Positions 44,412 to 54,689 of a DNA stretch of 64,000 nucleotides are shown here, in pieces. The translations under genes were made by a program, and so were the position numbers. Source of the stretch: Rhizobium rosettiformans. Lineage in GTDB: Bacteria > Pseudomonadota > Alphaproteobacteria > Rhizobiales > Rhizobiaceae. The DNA lies in contig NZ_CP032405.1 of the NCBI RefSeq assembly GCF_016806065.1, positions 1,224,501 through 1,288,500 on the forward strand. The letters run 5' to 3'. Below the pieces are notes generated by a model. It was not told the DNA's origin, did no database searches, and saw only the letters and a program-made list of their open reading frames with translations. Positions within the stretch are counted from its first letter, which is position 1. Each line of letters starts with the position of its first letter.

Positions 44412-44888
44412 TCAGTTCGGCGCGGCCTGCGTCTTTGCGCGAGACTGTTCTTCTGAAACACGCTGAGCGAACATCTGGGCAAAGTCGATCGGATCGATCA
44501 TCAGCGGCGGGAAACCACCGTTGCGTGTCGCGTCGGCGATGATCTGACGAGCGAAGGGGAAGAGCAGGCGCGGGCACTCGATGAAGAGAACCGGCAGCAT
44601 GTGTTCCTGCGGGAAGCCGGTGATCCGGAAGACGCCGCCATAGATGAGTTCGGTGACGAACACGACCTTGTCGCCATCCTTGGCTTCTGCATTCAACGCC
44701 AGGACGACATCGAAGTCGGTGTCCGAAAGCGGGTTTGCATTGACATTGACGTTGATGTTGATGGCCGGCGCCTTGTCGCGCGCCTGAAGCGAGCGGGGTG
44801 CACCTGGATTTTCAAACGAGAAATCCTTGATGTACTGGGCGAGAATGTTGAGGGACGGAGAAGCCGTTCCCTGATTGTTGTCGGCCAT
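44412..44888 (-). CDS. secB: Preprotein-export chaperone SecB
   Basis: A tetrameric cytosolic chaperone that holds precursors unfolded and passes them to SecA. It has 158 residues. [103 protein letters not shown] are the family hallmarks. ATG 44888 is chosen because [13 protein letters not shown] matches the usual start. It is transcribed leftward, convergent with dnaQ. Confidence 0.97.
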   Translation of the reverse strand: MADNNQGTASPSLNILAQYIKDFSFENPGAPRSLQARDKAPAININVNVNANPLSDTDFDVVLALNAEAKDGDKVVFVTELIYGGVFRITGFPQEHMLPVLFIECPRLLFPFARQIIADATRNGGFPPLMIDPIDFAQMFAQRVSEEQSRAKTQAAPN

Positions 44889-44974
44889 AGGGCGTGTCCT
44901 TGAAGATGAATTGCTAAGGCCATCTAACATTTGAAACTTGCGCTTACAACCCTGCGCGCCGGTGCGTCAGGGGG

Positions 44975-45463
44975 TCACTCGCGGCCGATCCGTGGATCGC
45001 GCCAGGGCGAGTTCCGGTCGGGTTCGCGCTGATATTCGTCGTCGCCGAGGTCGACCACATTTTCGTCACTGGGACGGCTCGTCCTGAAACCGGCGTCAGA
45101 AAAACTACTGCGGACAATGAGCCGCGGCTTGATCAGACGCCAGGCGAGATCACGAACGAAAGGCAGGAAGAGTAGAATGCCGATGATGTCGCCGAAGAAG
45201 CCGGGCACGATCAGAAGAAAGGCGGCCACCACCAGAAGGGCACCGTGAACCAGTTCCCGTCCGGGATCCATGCCGCGCTGCGCCTCGCTCTGCAATCGGC
45301 GCAGGATACCCGCCCCTTGATAGCGGAGCAGTATGACACCTGCGAAAGCCGCAAGAATGATCAACCCCAGGGTCGGCAAGACACCGATGGCTTGCCCGAC
45401 CAAGATAAAGCTGGCGATTTCAACGAGGGGTGCGATGAGAAATAGCACCAGGGGAAGGCGCAT
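44975..45463 (-). CDS. fxsA: FxsA family membrane protein
   Basis: An inner-membrane protein of 162 residues, named after the Escherichia coli protein whose overproduction relieves exclusion of phage T7 by F. About three hydrophobic segments: residues 3-40 (VLFLIAPLVEIASFILVGQAIGVLPTLGLIILAAF, read as two), and 75-105 (ALLVVAAFLLIVPGFFGDIIGILLFLPFV). The tail is charged and disordered. ATG 45463 has GGAG 7 bases upstream. It is divergent from timA; the physiological role is unknown. Confidence 0.88.
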   Translation of the reverse strand: MRLPLVLFLIAPLVEIASFILVGQAIGVLPTLGLIILAAFAGVILLRYQGAGILRRLQSEAQRGMDPGRELVHGALLVVAAFLLIVPGFFGDIIGILLFLPFVRDLAWRLIKPRLIVRSSFSDAGFRTSRPSDENVVDLGDDEYQREPDRNSPWRDPRIGRE

Positions 45464-45541
45464 GGGCTGCTCCAAACGCCTTTGTGATCCGGATATCGCA
45501 AGAGTCGGCGCTTACTCGATGCAAAGAATGCATTGCGCCAT

Positions 45542-45570
45542 TTGAATGATGCAGCGCTCCGGACTATATG
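45542..45570 (+). promoter_or_regulatory. Candidate promoter for the timA-mltA-smr-xre operon
   Basis: TTGAAT (45542-45547), a 17-base spacer and TATATG (45565-45570), 41 bases before the timA start, resemble a housekeeping promoter. Confidence 0.45.
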
Positions 45571-45611
45571 GGAGAAGGAAAAATCAAATTCAATCAAGCC
45601 TGGCGGTATTC

Positions 45612-46310
45612 ATGGGGTCTAGTGATTTCGTTACATTGTTCTTCCTGGTCGCAGCGGTTCTGATCTTCTTTCAGCTCCGCAGCGTTCTTGGACGACGCAC
45701 GGGCCACGAAAAGCCGTCGTTCGATCCGTTCGCACAGCGTGATCTGGCCAAGGGGGCAGCGCGTGATGATGGCAAGGTTGTCACCCTTCCGCGCCGCGAG
45801 GACGGCAACGCTGAAGATCGGTTTGTCGCCGTGGATGCTTATTCACCCGCCGGCACGCCCCTGAACGATCAGTTGCGCGAACTTCTGCACCACGATCCGA
45901 GCTTCAACCCGAAGGAATTCCTCAACGGTGCGAAGATTGCCTACGAGATGATCGTCATGGCTTATGCCGACGGCGACAGGAAGACCTTGAAAGGCCTTCT
46001 GTCCCGCGAAGTCTTTGACGGTTTCGAAAGCGCAATCGCCGATCGCGAGAGCCGCGGCGAGGTCGTGAAGTCCACATTTGTCGGCATCGAGAAGGCGGAC
46101 ATCATACAGGCATCCGCTCGCGAGAACGAAGAGCAGGTGACCGTTCGCATCGTCAGCCAGTTGATTACGGCGACCTACGACAATGCAGGTGCCATGATTG
46201 ATGGCGATGCCGAGGCGGTATCCGAGGTGAACGACGTGTGGACCTTCGCCCGCGATGTGCGCTCGCGTGATCCAAACTGGAAGCTGATCGCGACCGAAGC
46301 AGAACAATGA
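45612..46310 (+). CDS. Tim44/TimA family protein
   Basis: A 232-residue protein with one N-terminal membrane segment (residues 5-22, FVTLFFLVAAVLIFFQL) and a C-terminal Tim44-like domain (from about residue 95). FNPKEFLNGAKIAYEMIVMAYADGDRKTLKGLLSREVFDGFESAI, then VWTFARDVRSRDPNWKLIATE. In Caulobacter the related TimA is a bacterial relative of the mitochondrial import motor component; its bacterial function is not settled. ATG 45612 places the membrane segment at the N-terminus. Its stop overlaps the mltA start (ATGA). Confidence 0.88.
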   Translation: MGSSDFVTLFFLVAAVLIFFQLRSVLGRRTGHEKPSFDPFAQRDLAKGAARDDGKVVTLPRREDGNAEDRFVAVDAYSPAGTPLNDQLRELLHHDPSFNPKEFLNGAKIAYEMIVMAYADGDRKTLKGLLSREVFDGFESAIADRESRGEVVKSTFVGIEKADIIQASARENEEQVTVRIVSQLITATYDNAGAMIDGDAEAVSEVNDVWTFARDVRSRDPNWKLIATEAEQ

Positions 46311-47422
46311 GCGATCTCAGCGCCTGTCGCCTGAGGCCGGCATCCTTCGATGATCTGCCCGGCTGGTCATCCGACGATCCTTCATCCCTTTGGCCTGCCT
46401 TGACCGACTGTAGGAGATACCTGCAGTCGGTCAAACCATATAAGCCAGGTGCATTGGGACTGACCGCCGAAGATCTGATGCCTCTGCTGGACGCTGCATC
46501 GACGCACAGTCCGGACAACGCAGCTCAGGCACGGCTTTTCTTCGAACAGCAAACGCGACCCTTCCTGGTAGAGCCCGGCGGCCAAAACGCAGGTCTGGTC
46601 ACGGCATTCTACGAGCCTGAGGTCCCCGTCAGCGATCGGCCTGACGACGAATACCGCCACCCCTTCTATCGCCGTCCTCTGGATCTTGTGGACGTGGATG
46701 ATGGCAATCGACCAGCCGACCTTGAGGCCGGTTACGCCTTTGCCCTTCGAACCGACAATGGCCTGAAGCCCTATCCCGATCGTCGGGACATCGATCAAGG
46801 CTGGCTTGAGGGCAGGGGGCTTGAAATTGCCTGGGCCCGCTCGAGGGTCGATGTGTTCTTTGCCCATGTCCAGGGTGCTGCACGACTACGATATCCCGAT
46901 GGACGCGTCCGCCGGATAACCTATGCGGCAAAGGCCGGGCACCCCTTTTCCGGCATCGGCCGCCTGCTGATCGATATGGGTGAGATCTCGGAAGCGGATA
47001 TCTCCATGCAGTCGATTAGGGCCTGGCTCGCTGCCCATCCCGACCGGTTGGACGAGATCCTCTGGCACAATCGATCCTACATCTTCTTCCGGGAAGCGGA
47101 GGTCGACGATCTCACCCGTGGTCCGATTGCCGCCGCCAAGGTACCGCTGATTGCGGGTCGATCTCTCGCGGTCGATCGCCAGATCCACACCTTCGGCTTT
47201 CCATTTTTCATCCATGCGAAGGGATTGACCCATATGGATGGCGGACGCGATTTCGCCCGGACCATGCTGGCGCTCGATACCGGATCTGCGATCGTCGGAC
47301 CGGCGCGTGGGGATATCTTCACGGGCTCCGGAGATGAGGCAGGCGAGTTGGCGGGGGCCGTGCGCAACGCAGCCGACTTCTATATACTCATCCCGAAGCA
47401 GGCGGCAGAGAGGTTTGTCTGA
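46307..47422 (+). CDS. mltA: Membrane-bound lytic murein transglycosylase A
   Basis: A family-2 lytic transglycosylase that cleaves glycan strands of peptidoglycan. It has 371 residues. TAFYEPEVPVSDR, PYPDRRDID, LEIAWARSRVDVFFAHVQGAARLRYPDG, and YAAKAGHPFSGIGRLLID follow in family order. The C-terminal 3D domain contains TMLALDTGSAIVGPARGDIFTGSGDEAGE, with the catalytic aspartate in GDIF. No signal peptide is evident from ATG 46307, although the enzyme is expected to act outside the cytoplasm. The N-terminus therefore deserves checking. It is the second gene of a four-gene block with overlapping or abutting frames. Confidence 0.9.
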   Translation: MSDLSACRLRPASFDDLPGWSSDDPSSLWPALTDCRRYLQSVKPYKPGALGLTAEDLMPLLDAASTHSPDNAAQARLFFEQQTRPFLVEPGGQNAGLVTAFYEPEVPVSDRPDDEYRHPFYRRPLDLVDVDDGNRPADLEAGYAFALRTDNGLKPYPDRRDIDQGWLEGRGLEIAWARSRVDVFFAHVQGAARLRYPDGRVRRITYAAKAGHPFSGIGRLLIDMGEISEADISMQSIRAWLAAHPDRLDEILWHNRSYIFFREAEVDDLTRGPIAAAKVPLIAGRSLAVDRQIHTFGFPFFIHAKGLTHMDGGRDFARTMLALDTGSAIVGPARGDIFTGSGDEAGELAGAVRNAADFYILIPKQAAERFV

Positions 47423-47980
47423 GTGTCGGGTGGACCAAAGCTCAATCCGGAAGATCGCATCCTCTGGGGCAAGGTCGCGCGTTCGACCCGCCCGATGCCC
47501 GGGCGTATGGAAGACCTGCTGAGTTTCGAGGAGCAGTTCGAGACGCCGGTCGAAGAGAAGGTCGTGCCTGCCCTCAATCGTGCCGTAGTCTCCCCGTCGA
47601 ACTCGAACTCAGATGCCGAGCGAAAGTCCGCAGCTCGAATCCACCACCCCTTGGAAAAGCCGGTCAAGCGCAAGCTCTCCCGCGGCCATCTGGCGCTTGA
47701 AGCACGGATCGACCTGCACGGGCTGATCCAGAGTGAGGCGCATGGAATGCTGCTCGATTTTCTCATCCGGGCCCATGATCGGGGCCTGCGCCACGTCCTC
47801 GTAATTACCGGCAAGGGAAGCTCGCTTGGAAGTGAAGGCGCACTAAAGCGCGCGGTGCCGCTCTGGTTTTCCCTGCCGGAATTCCGTTTCCTGATTTCCT
47901 CCTATGAGCCTGCGGCACGTCAGCATGGCGGGGAGGGGGCACTTTATGTGCGGCTCTCCCGCCGCGGACAGGAGCGCTGA
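47423..47980 (+). CDS. Smr domain protein
   Basis: A 185-residue protein with a C-terminal Smr (small MutS-related) domain, a putative nuclease fold. The N-terminal 85 residues are polar and probably disordered. The domain shows LEARIDLHGLIQSEAHGMLLDFLIRAHDRGLRHVLVITGKG near residues 90-130 with the LDLHG-type and GKG motifs, and YEPAARQHGGEGALYVRLSRR at the end. The start codon is GTG 47423, immediately after the mltA stop. The target nucleic acid is unknown. Confidence 0.9.
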   Translation: MSGGPKLNPEDRILWGKVARSTRPMPGRMEDLLSFEEQFETPVEEKVVPALNRAVVSPSNSNSDAERKSAARIHHPLEKPVKRKLSRGHLALEARIDLHGLIQSEAHGMLLDFLIRAHDRGLRHVLVITGKGSSLGSEGALKRAVPLWFSLPEFRFLISSYEPAARQHGGEGALYVRLSRRGQER

Positions 47981-48345
47981 TGACGCCCTTCGGTGATGCG
48001 TTGCGGCAGTTGCGGGAACGAAAGGGTGTCTCTCAGAAGGAGATGGCCGCAGCGATCGGGGTCTCGCCCGCCTATCTCTCGGCACTAGAGCACGGCAGGC
48101 GCGGCCTGCCCAATTTCGATTTTCTCCAGCGTGTTGCTGGCTACTTCAACATCATCTGGGACGAGGCCGAAGAGCTCTTCTCGACGGCGGGCCGCTCCGA
48201 TCCCCGCGTGGTGGTCGATACCTCCGGGATGAAGCCGGAATATACGGCCTTCGCCAACGATCTGGCGAAGCTGATTCGCCAGCTCTCTCCCGATGTGATA
48301 GGAGAAATGCAGGATATTCTGGATAGCGCCAAAAAACGGCCTTGA
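47980..48345 (+). CDS. XRE-family helix-turn-helix regulator
   Basis: A 121-residue DNA-binding protein. The helix-turn-helix is FGDALRQLRERKGVSQKEMAAAIGVSPAYLSALEHGRRGLP (residues 4-44), followed by a short conserved C-terminal helical region. ATG 47980 overlaps the smr stop (TGATG). It closes the timA-mltA-smr-xre block and lies 141 bases before gyrB. Autoregulation or control of gyrB is possible but not shown. Confidence 0.9.
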   Translation: MTPFGDALRQLRERKGVSQKEMAAAIGVSPAYLSALEHGRRGLPNFDFLQRVAGYFNIIWDEAEELFSTAGRSDPRVVVDTSGMKPEYTAFANDLAKLIRQLSPDVIGEMQDILDSAKKRP

Positions 48346-48392
48346 AGGGGTTGAAAAGCCCAATCTATCCACGAGAAACGACGCCCTCGCCT

Positions 48393-48452
48393 TTGGAACT
48401 CAGGCCAAAACCCCTATAGTCGGGCCACTTGAAGCTGCTGATTCGAATCAGC
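48393..48452 (+). promoter_or_regulatory. gyrB promoter candidate and palindrome with two GANTC sites
   Basis: TTGGAA (48393-48398), a 16-base spacer and TATAGT (48415-48420) form a good promoter candidate. Seventeen bases on is the perfect 16-base palindrome GCTGATTCGAATCAGC (48437-48452). It contains GATTC and GAATC back to back, two sites for the cell-cycle methyltransferase CcrM. It falls in the expected 5' untranslated region, 34 bases before the gyrB start. Confidence 0.5.
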
Positions 48453-48486
48453 CGGGCCTTTGAGAATTGACTGGAAAGATTGCTGA

Positions 48487-50922
<2,436 letters not shown>

Positions 50923-50941
50923 GATCGGTAGATCGCAAATC

Positions 50942-50973
50942 AAAAGGGCCGCTCTTCGGTAGCGGCCCTTTTT
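50942..50973 (+). terminator. Terminator after gyrB
   Basis: AAAAGGGCCGCT (50942-50953) and AGCGGCCCTTTT (50961-50972) form a 12-pair stem with loop CTTCGGT, running into TTTTT, 19 bases after the gyrB stop. Confidence 0.93.
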
Positions 50974-51009
50974 CTTGATCAACAGGTTTAGTTGTTGAGA
51001 TGGTTAACG

Positions 51010-51025
51010 TGATTCACGTGAAACC
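51010..51025. promoter_or_regulatory. parS-like site 4 (after gyrB)
   Basis: TGATTCACGTGAAACC has 14 of 16 matches to parS. It is intergenic, between the gyrB terminator and the nitroreductase stop, about 10.5 kb right of the origin candidate. Confidence 0.7.
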
Positions 51026-51039
51026 ATGAATGTGTGCGC

Positions 51040-51630
51040 TCAGAAACGTCCCTCGAATGCCACCTCTGCAAGCGGCTTGCGACCATTCGGCGTTTCCTTC
51101 GAACGCAGACCCTCTGGCAAAGCTTCCTTGTCACCCAGCTTGCCGATGGCCACCGCTGCATTGATGTGGAAACCATCAGGCGCGCCAAGCTCCGAGACGG
51201 CCCGATCGAAGTCGAAGCCGGTCATTGCGTGGGCGAAATAGCCCGACTTGATGGCCTGAACCGAGAGCAGACCCCAGGCAGCACCCGCGTCGAAACTATG
51301 GCTGCGATAGGACTTCGGCTCCGAACCATCGGCCGGACGGCTCAGTGTGTCCGAGAAGATGAAGACGAGCGCGGCGGCATTCTTGGCCCAGCCCTGGTTG
51401 AACTCGATCAGGATATCGAGAAGCTTGTCGAACTCAGGTGTTCCCTTCAGGGCGTAGATGAAGCGCCAGGGCTGGTAGTTGAACGCTGATGGCGCCCAAT
51501 GCGCCGCATCAAGGATGGTCAGGAGATCTTCCTTCGGCATCGTGCTTCCGTCAAAGGCACGCGGCGACCATCGATCGAGAAAGATCGGATCGACATTGTA
51601 TTCGGACTGGCGGTGATTGCTGCTGGTCAT
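51040..51630 (-). CDS. Nitroreductase family protein
   Basis: An FMN-dependent oxidoreductase-like protein of 196 residues. DRWSPRAFDGSTMPKEDLLTILDAAHWAPSAFNYQPWRFIYAL contains the flavin-binding arginine-serine-rich start and the APSAFNYQPW motif. SFDAGAAWGLLSVQAIKSGYFAHAMTGFD and HINAAVAIGKLGDKEALPEGL are the usual second half. Family members reduce nitro compounds or quinones with NAD(P)H; the substrate is unknown. It is transcribed leftward as a single gene. Confidence 0.88.
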   Translation of the reverse strand: MTSSNHRQSEYNVDPIFLDRWSPRAFDGSTMPKEDLLTILDAAHWAPSAFNYQPWRFIYALKGTPEFDKLLDILIEFNQGWAKNAAALVFIFSDTLSRPADGSEPKSYRSHSFDAGAAWGLLSVQAIKSGYFAHAMTGFDFDRAVSELGAPDGFHINAAVAIGKLGDKEALPEGLRSKETPNGRKPLAEVAFEGRF

Positions 51631-51676
51631 GGTGTTCCTTCACGCATGTCTTGGGATGACGGATGGAACAAACATC

Positions 51677-51713
51677 AATTTGCAAGCCTCGGAAAGGGTC
51701 GCGGCTGCAAATT
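51677..51713. repeat. TTGCA inverted repeat upstream of phaZ
   Basis: AATTTGCA-A-GCC pairs with GGCTGCAAATT: 11 pairs with one bulged A around a 14-base loop. It lies in the 274-base gap between the nitroreductase gene and the PHB depolymerase gene. The gap also contains GAAGTC-ATGA-GACTTC near 51784-51799. TGC-rich repeats of this sort are reported as targets of the PHB-responsive repressor PhaR; whether it binds here is inference. Confidence 0.4.
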
Positions 51714-51904
51714 CGGGTGAACAATGTGATCGTCGATTAACCCATCAAGGGGAGGGAACCTTAAGCCTTTTCGAACATCATCCGAAGTCATGAGACTTCA
51801 TGTGCTGCGAAAGGAGGGATAATCCGGGCTTTTGCGATGCACAAAGTCTGTTAGTGTAGCGAATGAACGCGGACCCTCTGGTCCGACAAAAAGGTACAGA
51901 ACCC

Positions 51905-53188
51905 ATGTTCTATCAGCTCTATGAACTGAACCATGCATTCATGGCGCCATTCCGGGCAACAGCGGACGCGATGAACCTGGCATGGAGAAACCCGCTCAAC
52001 CCTTGGTCCCATACGGTCGTTGGGCGTTCATTCTCAGCGGGCTTTGAAGTGTTCGAACGTGTGACGCGCCGCTACGGCAAGCCGGCCTTCGGTCTCCCGA
52101 CAACCCGGATCGGGGATGAAAGCGTCACGGTCGAAGAAGAAATCGTCTGGCGCAAGCCTTTCTGCGACCTGATCCATTTCAAGCGCCACCTTCCGGCCGG
52201 CGCCGAAAAAGGTCCCCGCATCCTGATCGTCGCACCCATGTCGGGTCACTACGCGACCTTGCTCCGCGGGACGGTCGAGGCGCTGCTGCCGAGTGCTGAT
52301 CTTTACATCACCGACTGGATCGATGCCCGTATGGTGCCGGTGACCGAAGGCGATTTTGATCTCGACGACTACATCGACTACGTCATCGACATCCTTCATC
52401 ACCTGGGCCCTGACACCCATGTGGTCGCAGTCTGTCAGCCCTCCGTTCCCGTGCTGGCCGCTGTCGCCGTCATGGAAGGTGAGGGGGACGTCTGCGCACC
52501 GTCCTCGATGACACTGATGGGTGGACCGATCGACACGCGCATCAACCCGACGGCCGTCAATCAGCTGGCCCAGGACAAGCCGCTCGAATGGTTCCGCGAC
52601 AACGTCATCATGCAGGTGCCGTGGCCGCAGCCCGGCTTCATGCGACAGGTCTATCCGGGCTTCCTGCAGCTCTCCGGGTTTATGTCGATGAATCTCGATC
52701 GGCACATGATCGCCCACAAGGACTTCTATATGCACCTCGTCAAGAATGACGGGGACTCGGCCGAGAAGCACCGCGACTTCTACGATGAATATCTGGCGGT
52801 CATGGACCTGACGGCGGAATTCTATCTCCAGACCGTCGAGACGGTGTTCATCAAGCACTCCCTGCCCAAGGGTGAGATGATGCATCGCAACAAGCGCGTC
52901 GACACGACGGCGATCCGCAACGTCGCGCTTTTGACAGTCGAAGGCGAAAACGACGACATCTCGGGTCTCGGTCAGACCAAGGCGGCGCAGACGATTTGCA
53001 CCAACATCCCCGACGATATGCGTATGCATTACATGCAGCCTGATGTGGGCCATTACGGCGTTTTCAATGGCTCGCGTTTCCGCCGCGAAATCGCGCCGCG
53101 CATTGTCGAGTTCGCTCGCACACACGGCAAGAAGGCCAAGATCACGACCCCGGTCAAGCGCGTCATCAAGGGCGGCAAGGCTCTCTGA
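51905..53188 (+). CDS. phaZ: Intracellular poly(3-hydroxybutyrate) depolymerase
   Basis: Degrades stored polyhydroxybutyrate granules to hydroxybutyrate. It has 427 residues. MFYQLYELNHAFMAPFRATADAMNLAWRNPLNPWSHT is the N-terminal domain of the intracellular depolymerase family. The hydrolase motif is VVAVCQPSVPVLAAVAVM near residue 180, with a cysteine in the nucleophile position where lipases have serine. ITDWIDARMVP and a late HYGVFNGSRFRREI histidine near 380 complete the triad region. ATG 51905 is the family start; an upstream in-frame ATG at 51863 is less likely. It is transcribed alone and ends at a hairpin. Acetoacetate or acetyl-CoA from this route connects to the acyl-CoA synthetases elsewhere in the window only generally. 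Confidence 0.9.
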   Translation: MFYQLYELNHAFMAPFRATADAMNLAWRNPLNPWSHTVVGRSFSAGFEVFERVTRRYGKPAFGLPTTRIGDESVTVEEEIVWRKPFCDLIHFKRHLPAGAEKGPRILIVAPMSGHYATLLRGTVEALLPSADLYITDWIDARMVPVTEGDFDLDDYIDYVIDILHHLGPDTHVVAVCQPSVPVLAAVAVMEGEGDVCAPSSMTLMGGPIDTRINPTAVNQLAQDKPLEWFRDNVIMQVPWPQPGFMRQVYPGFLQLSGFMSMNLDRHMIAHKDFYMHLVKNDGDSAEKHRDFYDEYLAVMDLTAEFYLQTVETVFIKHSLPKGEMMHRNKRVDTTAIRNVALLTVEGENDDISGLGQTKAAQTICTNIPDDMRMHYMQPDVGHYGVFNGSRFRREIAPRIVEFARTHGKKAKITTPVKRVIKGGKAL

Positions 53189-53209
53189 CATTTTCGTCAT
53201 TCCGAATTT

Positions 53210-53255
53210 AAGAAGCGGATTCAGTCGGTTCTCCGATTGGGTCCGCTTCTTTCTT
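53210..53255 (+). terminator. Terminator after phaZ
   Basis: AAGAAGCGGA (53210-53219) pairs with TCCGCTTCTT (53242-53251), and an inner CAGTCGG/CCGATTG stem extends it. The stem is followed by a T/C stretch, 21 bases after the phaZ stop. Confidence 0.75.
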
Positions 53256-53332
53256 GAAGGGCAGGGCGGCATTTCCCACATCGAAACTATCGGGCGGCAT
53301 TTCGCCGTCCGCGCAAAACGAGGTTATCGATG

Positions 53333-53764
53333 ATGAACCAGTCAGCACTGCTCCGGCCGGATTGGACTCCGGCAACCGTCGCCTTGATGGTGCTCGGCTT
53401 CGTGGTCTTCTGGCCGCTCGGTCTGGCCATGCTTGCCTACATCCTGTTCGGCGAGAAGTTTCAGAACTTCAAGCGGGAAGCCAATCAGAAGGCGGATAGT
53501 GCCTTCGCCTGGTGCCGCTCCAACAGCTATACTGCGCCTGCCTCCACCGGCAACGTCGCTTTCGACGACTGGCGCAAGACAGAACTCGAGCGTCTAGACG
53601 AAGAACGCCGCCGTCTCGATGAGATGCGTGCCGAATTCGACAACTACGCCCGCGAACTGCGCCGGGCGAAGGACCAGGAAGAATTCGACCGCTTCATGCG
53701 CGAGCGCCAGCAGATGAAGACTTCTGGCGAGGGCGGTCCCGCCCAGGGTTTCACCGGCAACTGA
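53333..53764 (+). CDS. DUF2852 membrane protein
   Basis: A 143-residue protein with one membrane segment (residues 14-42, VALMVLGFVVFWPLGLAMLAYILFG) and a cytoplasmic coiled-coil part (residues 78-125, DDWRKTELERLDEERRRLDEMRAEFDNYARELRRAKDQEEFDRFM). This matches alphaproteobacterial DUF2852, of unknown function. Two adjacent ATG codons (53330, 53333) could start it. It is followed by a terminator at 53792. Confidence 0.87.
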   Translation: MNQSALLRPDWTPATVALMVLGFVVFWPLGLAMLAYILFGEKFQNFKREANQKADSAFAWCRSNSYTAPASTGNVAFDDWRKTELERLDEERRRLDEMRAEFDNYARELRRAKDQEEFDRFMRERQQMKTSGEGGPAQGFTGN

Positions 53765-53791
53765 CCGGTCGAGCCATCCTGTCGCAACCGG

Positions 53792-53819
53792 GGTCGGCGC
53801 TCGTGCGCCGGCCTTTTTT
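53792..53819 (+). terminator. Terminator after the DUF2852 gene
   Basis: GGTCGGCGC (53792-53800) pairs with GCGCCGGCC (53805-53813) through 9 pairs including one G-T, loop TCGT, followed by TTTTTT. Confidence 0.9.
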
Positions 53820-53857
53820 GTTGCAAGAAGAGCTCCCGAATCGGCTAGAACAAACGC

Positions 53858-54616
53858 ATGTTTCCCCTGCTGAAAAAGCTGACACCGCAGAGAGCCCCGG
53901 CGATCCAGCTGGAGCGGGCGATTGCCGTGGATGGAAGGTCGGTTCCGCTCACGATCCGCAAGAACAGCCGTGCGACCCGCATTACCCTGCGGATCGAGCC
54001 CGGCGGTCGCGCCTTGAAGATGACCATTCCGCCGGGGCTGCGCGAACGCGATATCGAGGACTTTCTCGATCGTCATCAGGGTTGGCTCAGCACCAAGCTC
54101 AAGCGACAGAAGACCGCTGGAAACATTGAGGACGGCGGCGAGATCCTACTTCGTGGCATTCCCCATCGCATCGTCCATACCGGACAGCTGCGCGGCCTGA
54201 CCCAGTCGATCGACAGCGAGATCGGCCATATCCTGAGCGTCAGCGGTCTCGAGGATCATCTGCCACGTCGCGTCGCCGATTTCCTGAAGAAGGAAGCACG
54301 CCGCGATCTCGAGCGGCTCGTGACCGTGCATGCCGGCAATGTCGGCAAACCCGTGAAGAGCATGACACTGAAGGATACCCGCAGCCGCTGGGGATCCTGT
54401 TCCTGGGATGGCAAGCTCAGCTTTTCCTGGCGCATCGTCATGGCCCCGCCGCTCGTCATCGACTATCTCGCGGCCCACGAAGTCGCGCATCTGCGCGAGA
54501 TGAACCATGGTCCGGCCTTCTGGGCGCTCTGCCGCAAGCTCTGCCCGGAAATGGATGAGGCCAAGGCCTGGCTGAAGCGTCATGGCTCGGCCCTTCACGC
54601 CATCGACTTTGACTGA
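53858..54616 (+). CDS. M48-type metalloprotease, YgjP/SprT-like (DUF45)
   Basis: A zinc-metallopeptidase-like protein of 252 residues. The N-terminal half is a beta-rich region (IRKNSRATRITLRIEPGGRALKMTIPPGL). The active-site motif is LAAHEVAHLREMNHGPAFW near residue 205, with HExxH and a following histidine as zinc ligands. KDTRSRWGSCSWDGKLSFSWRIVMAPP just before it is the typical YgjP signature. No signal peptide is present, so it is cytoplasmic. It lies 74 bases before trpF on the same strand. Confidence 0.9.
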   Translation: MFPLLKKLTPQRAPAIQLERAIAVDGRSVPLTIRKNSRATRITLRIEPGGRALKMTIPPGLRERDIEDFLDRHQGWLSTKLKRQKTAGNIEDGGEILLRGIPHRIVHTGQLRGLTQSIDSEIGHILSVSGLEDHLPRRVADFLKKEARRDLERLVTVHAGNVGKPVKSMTLKDTRSRWGSCSWDGKLSFSWRIVMAPPLVIDYLAAHEVAHLREMNHGPAFWALCRKLCPEMDEAKAWLKRHGSALHAIDFD

Positions 54617-54689
54617 TGGACCCCGCGACCTTTCAGCCTCTGTCGCAAATTGGCTCGACTCTTTTTTGATTTCGTGCGACTTCGCTGCC

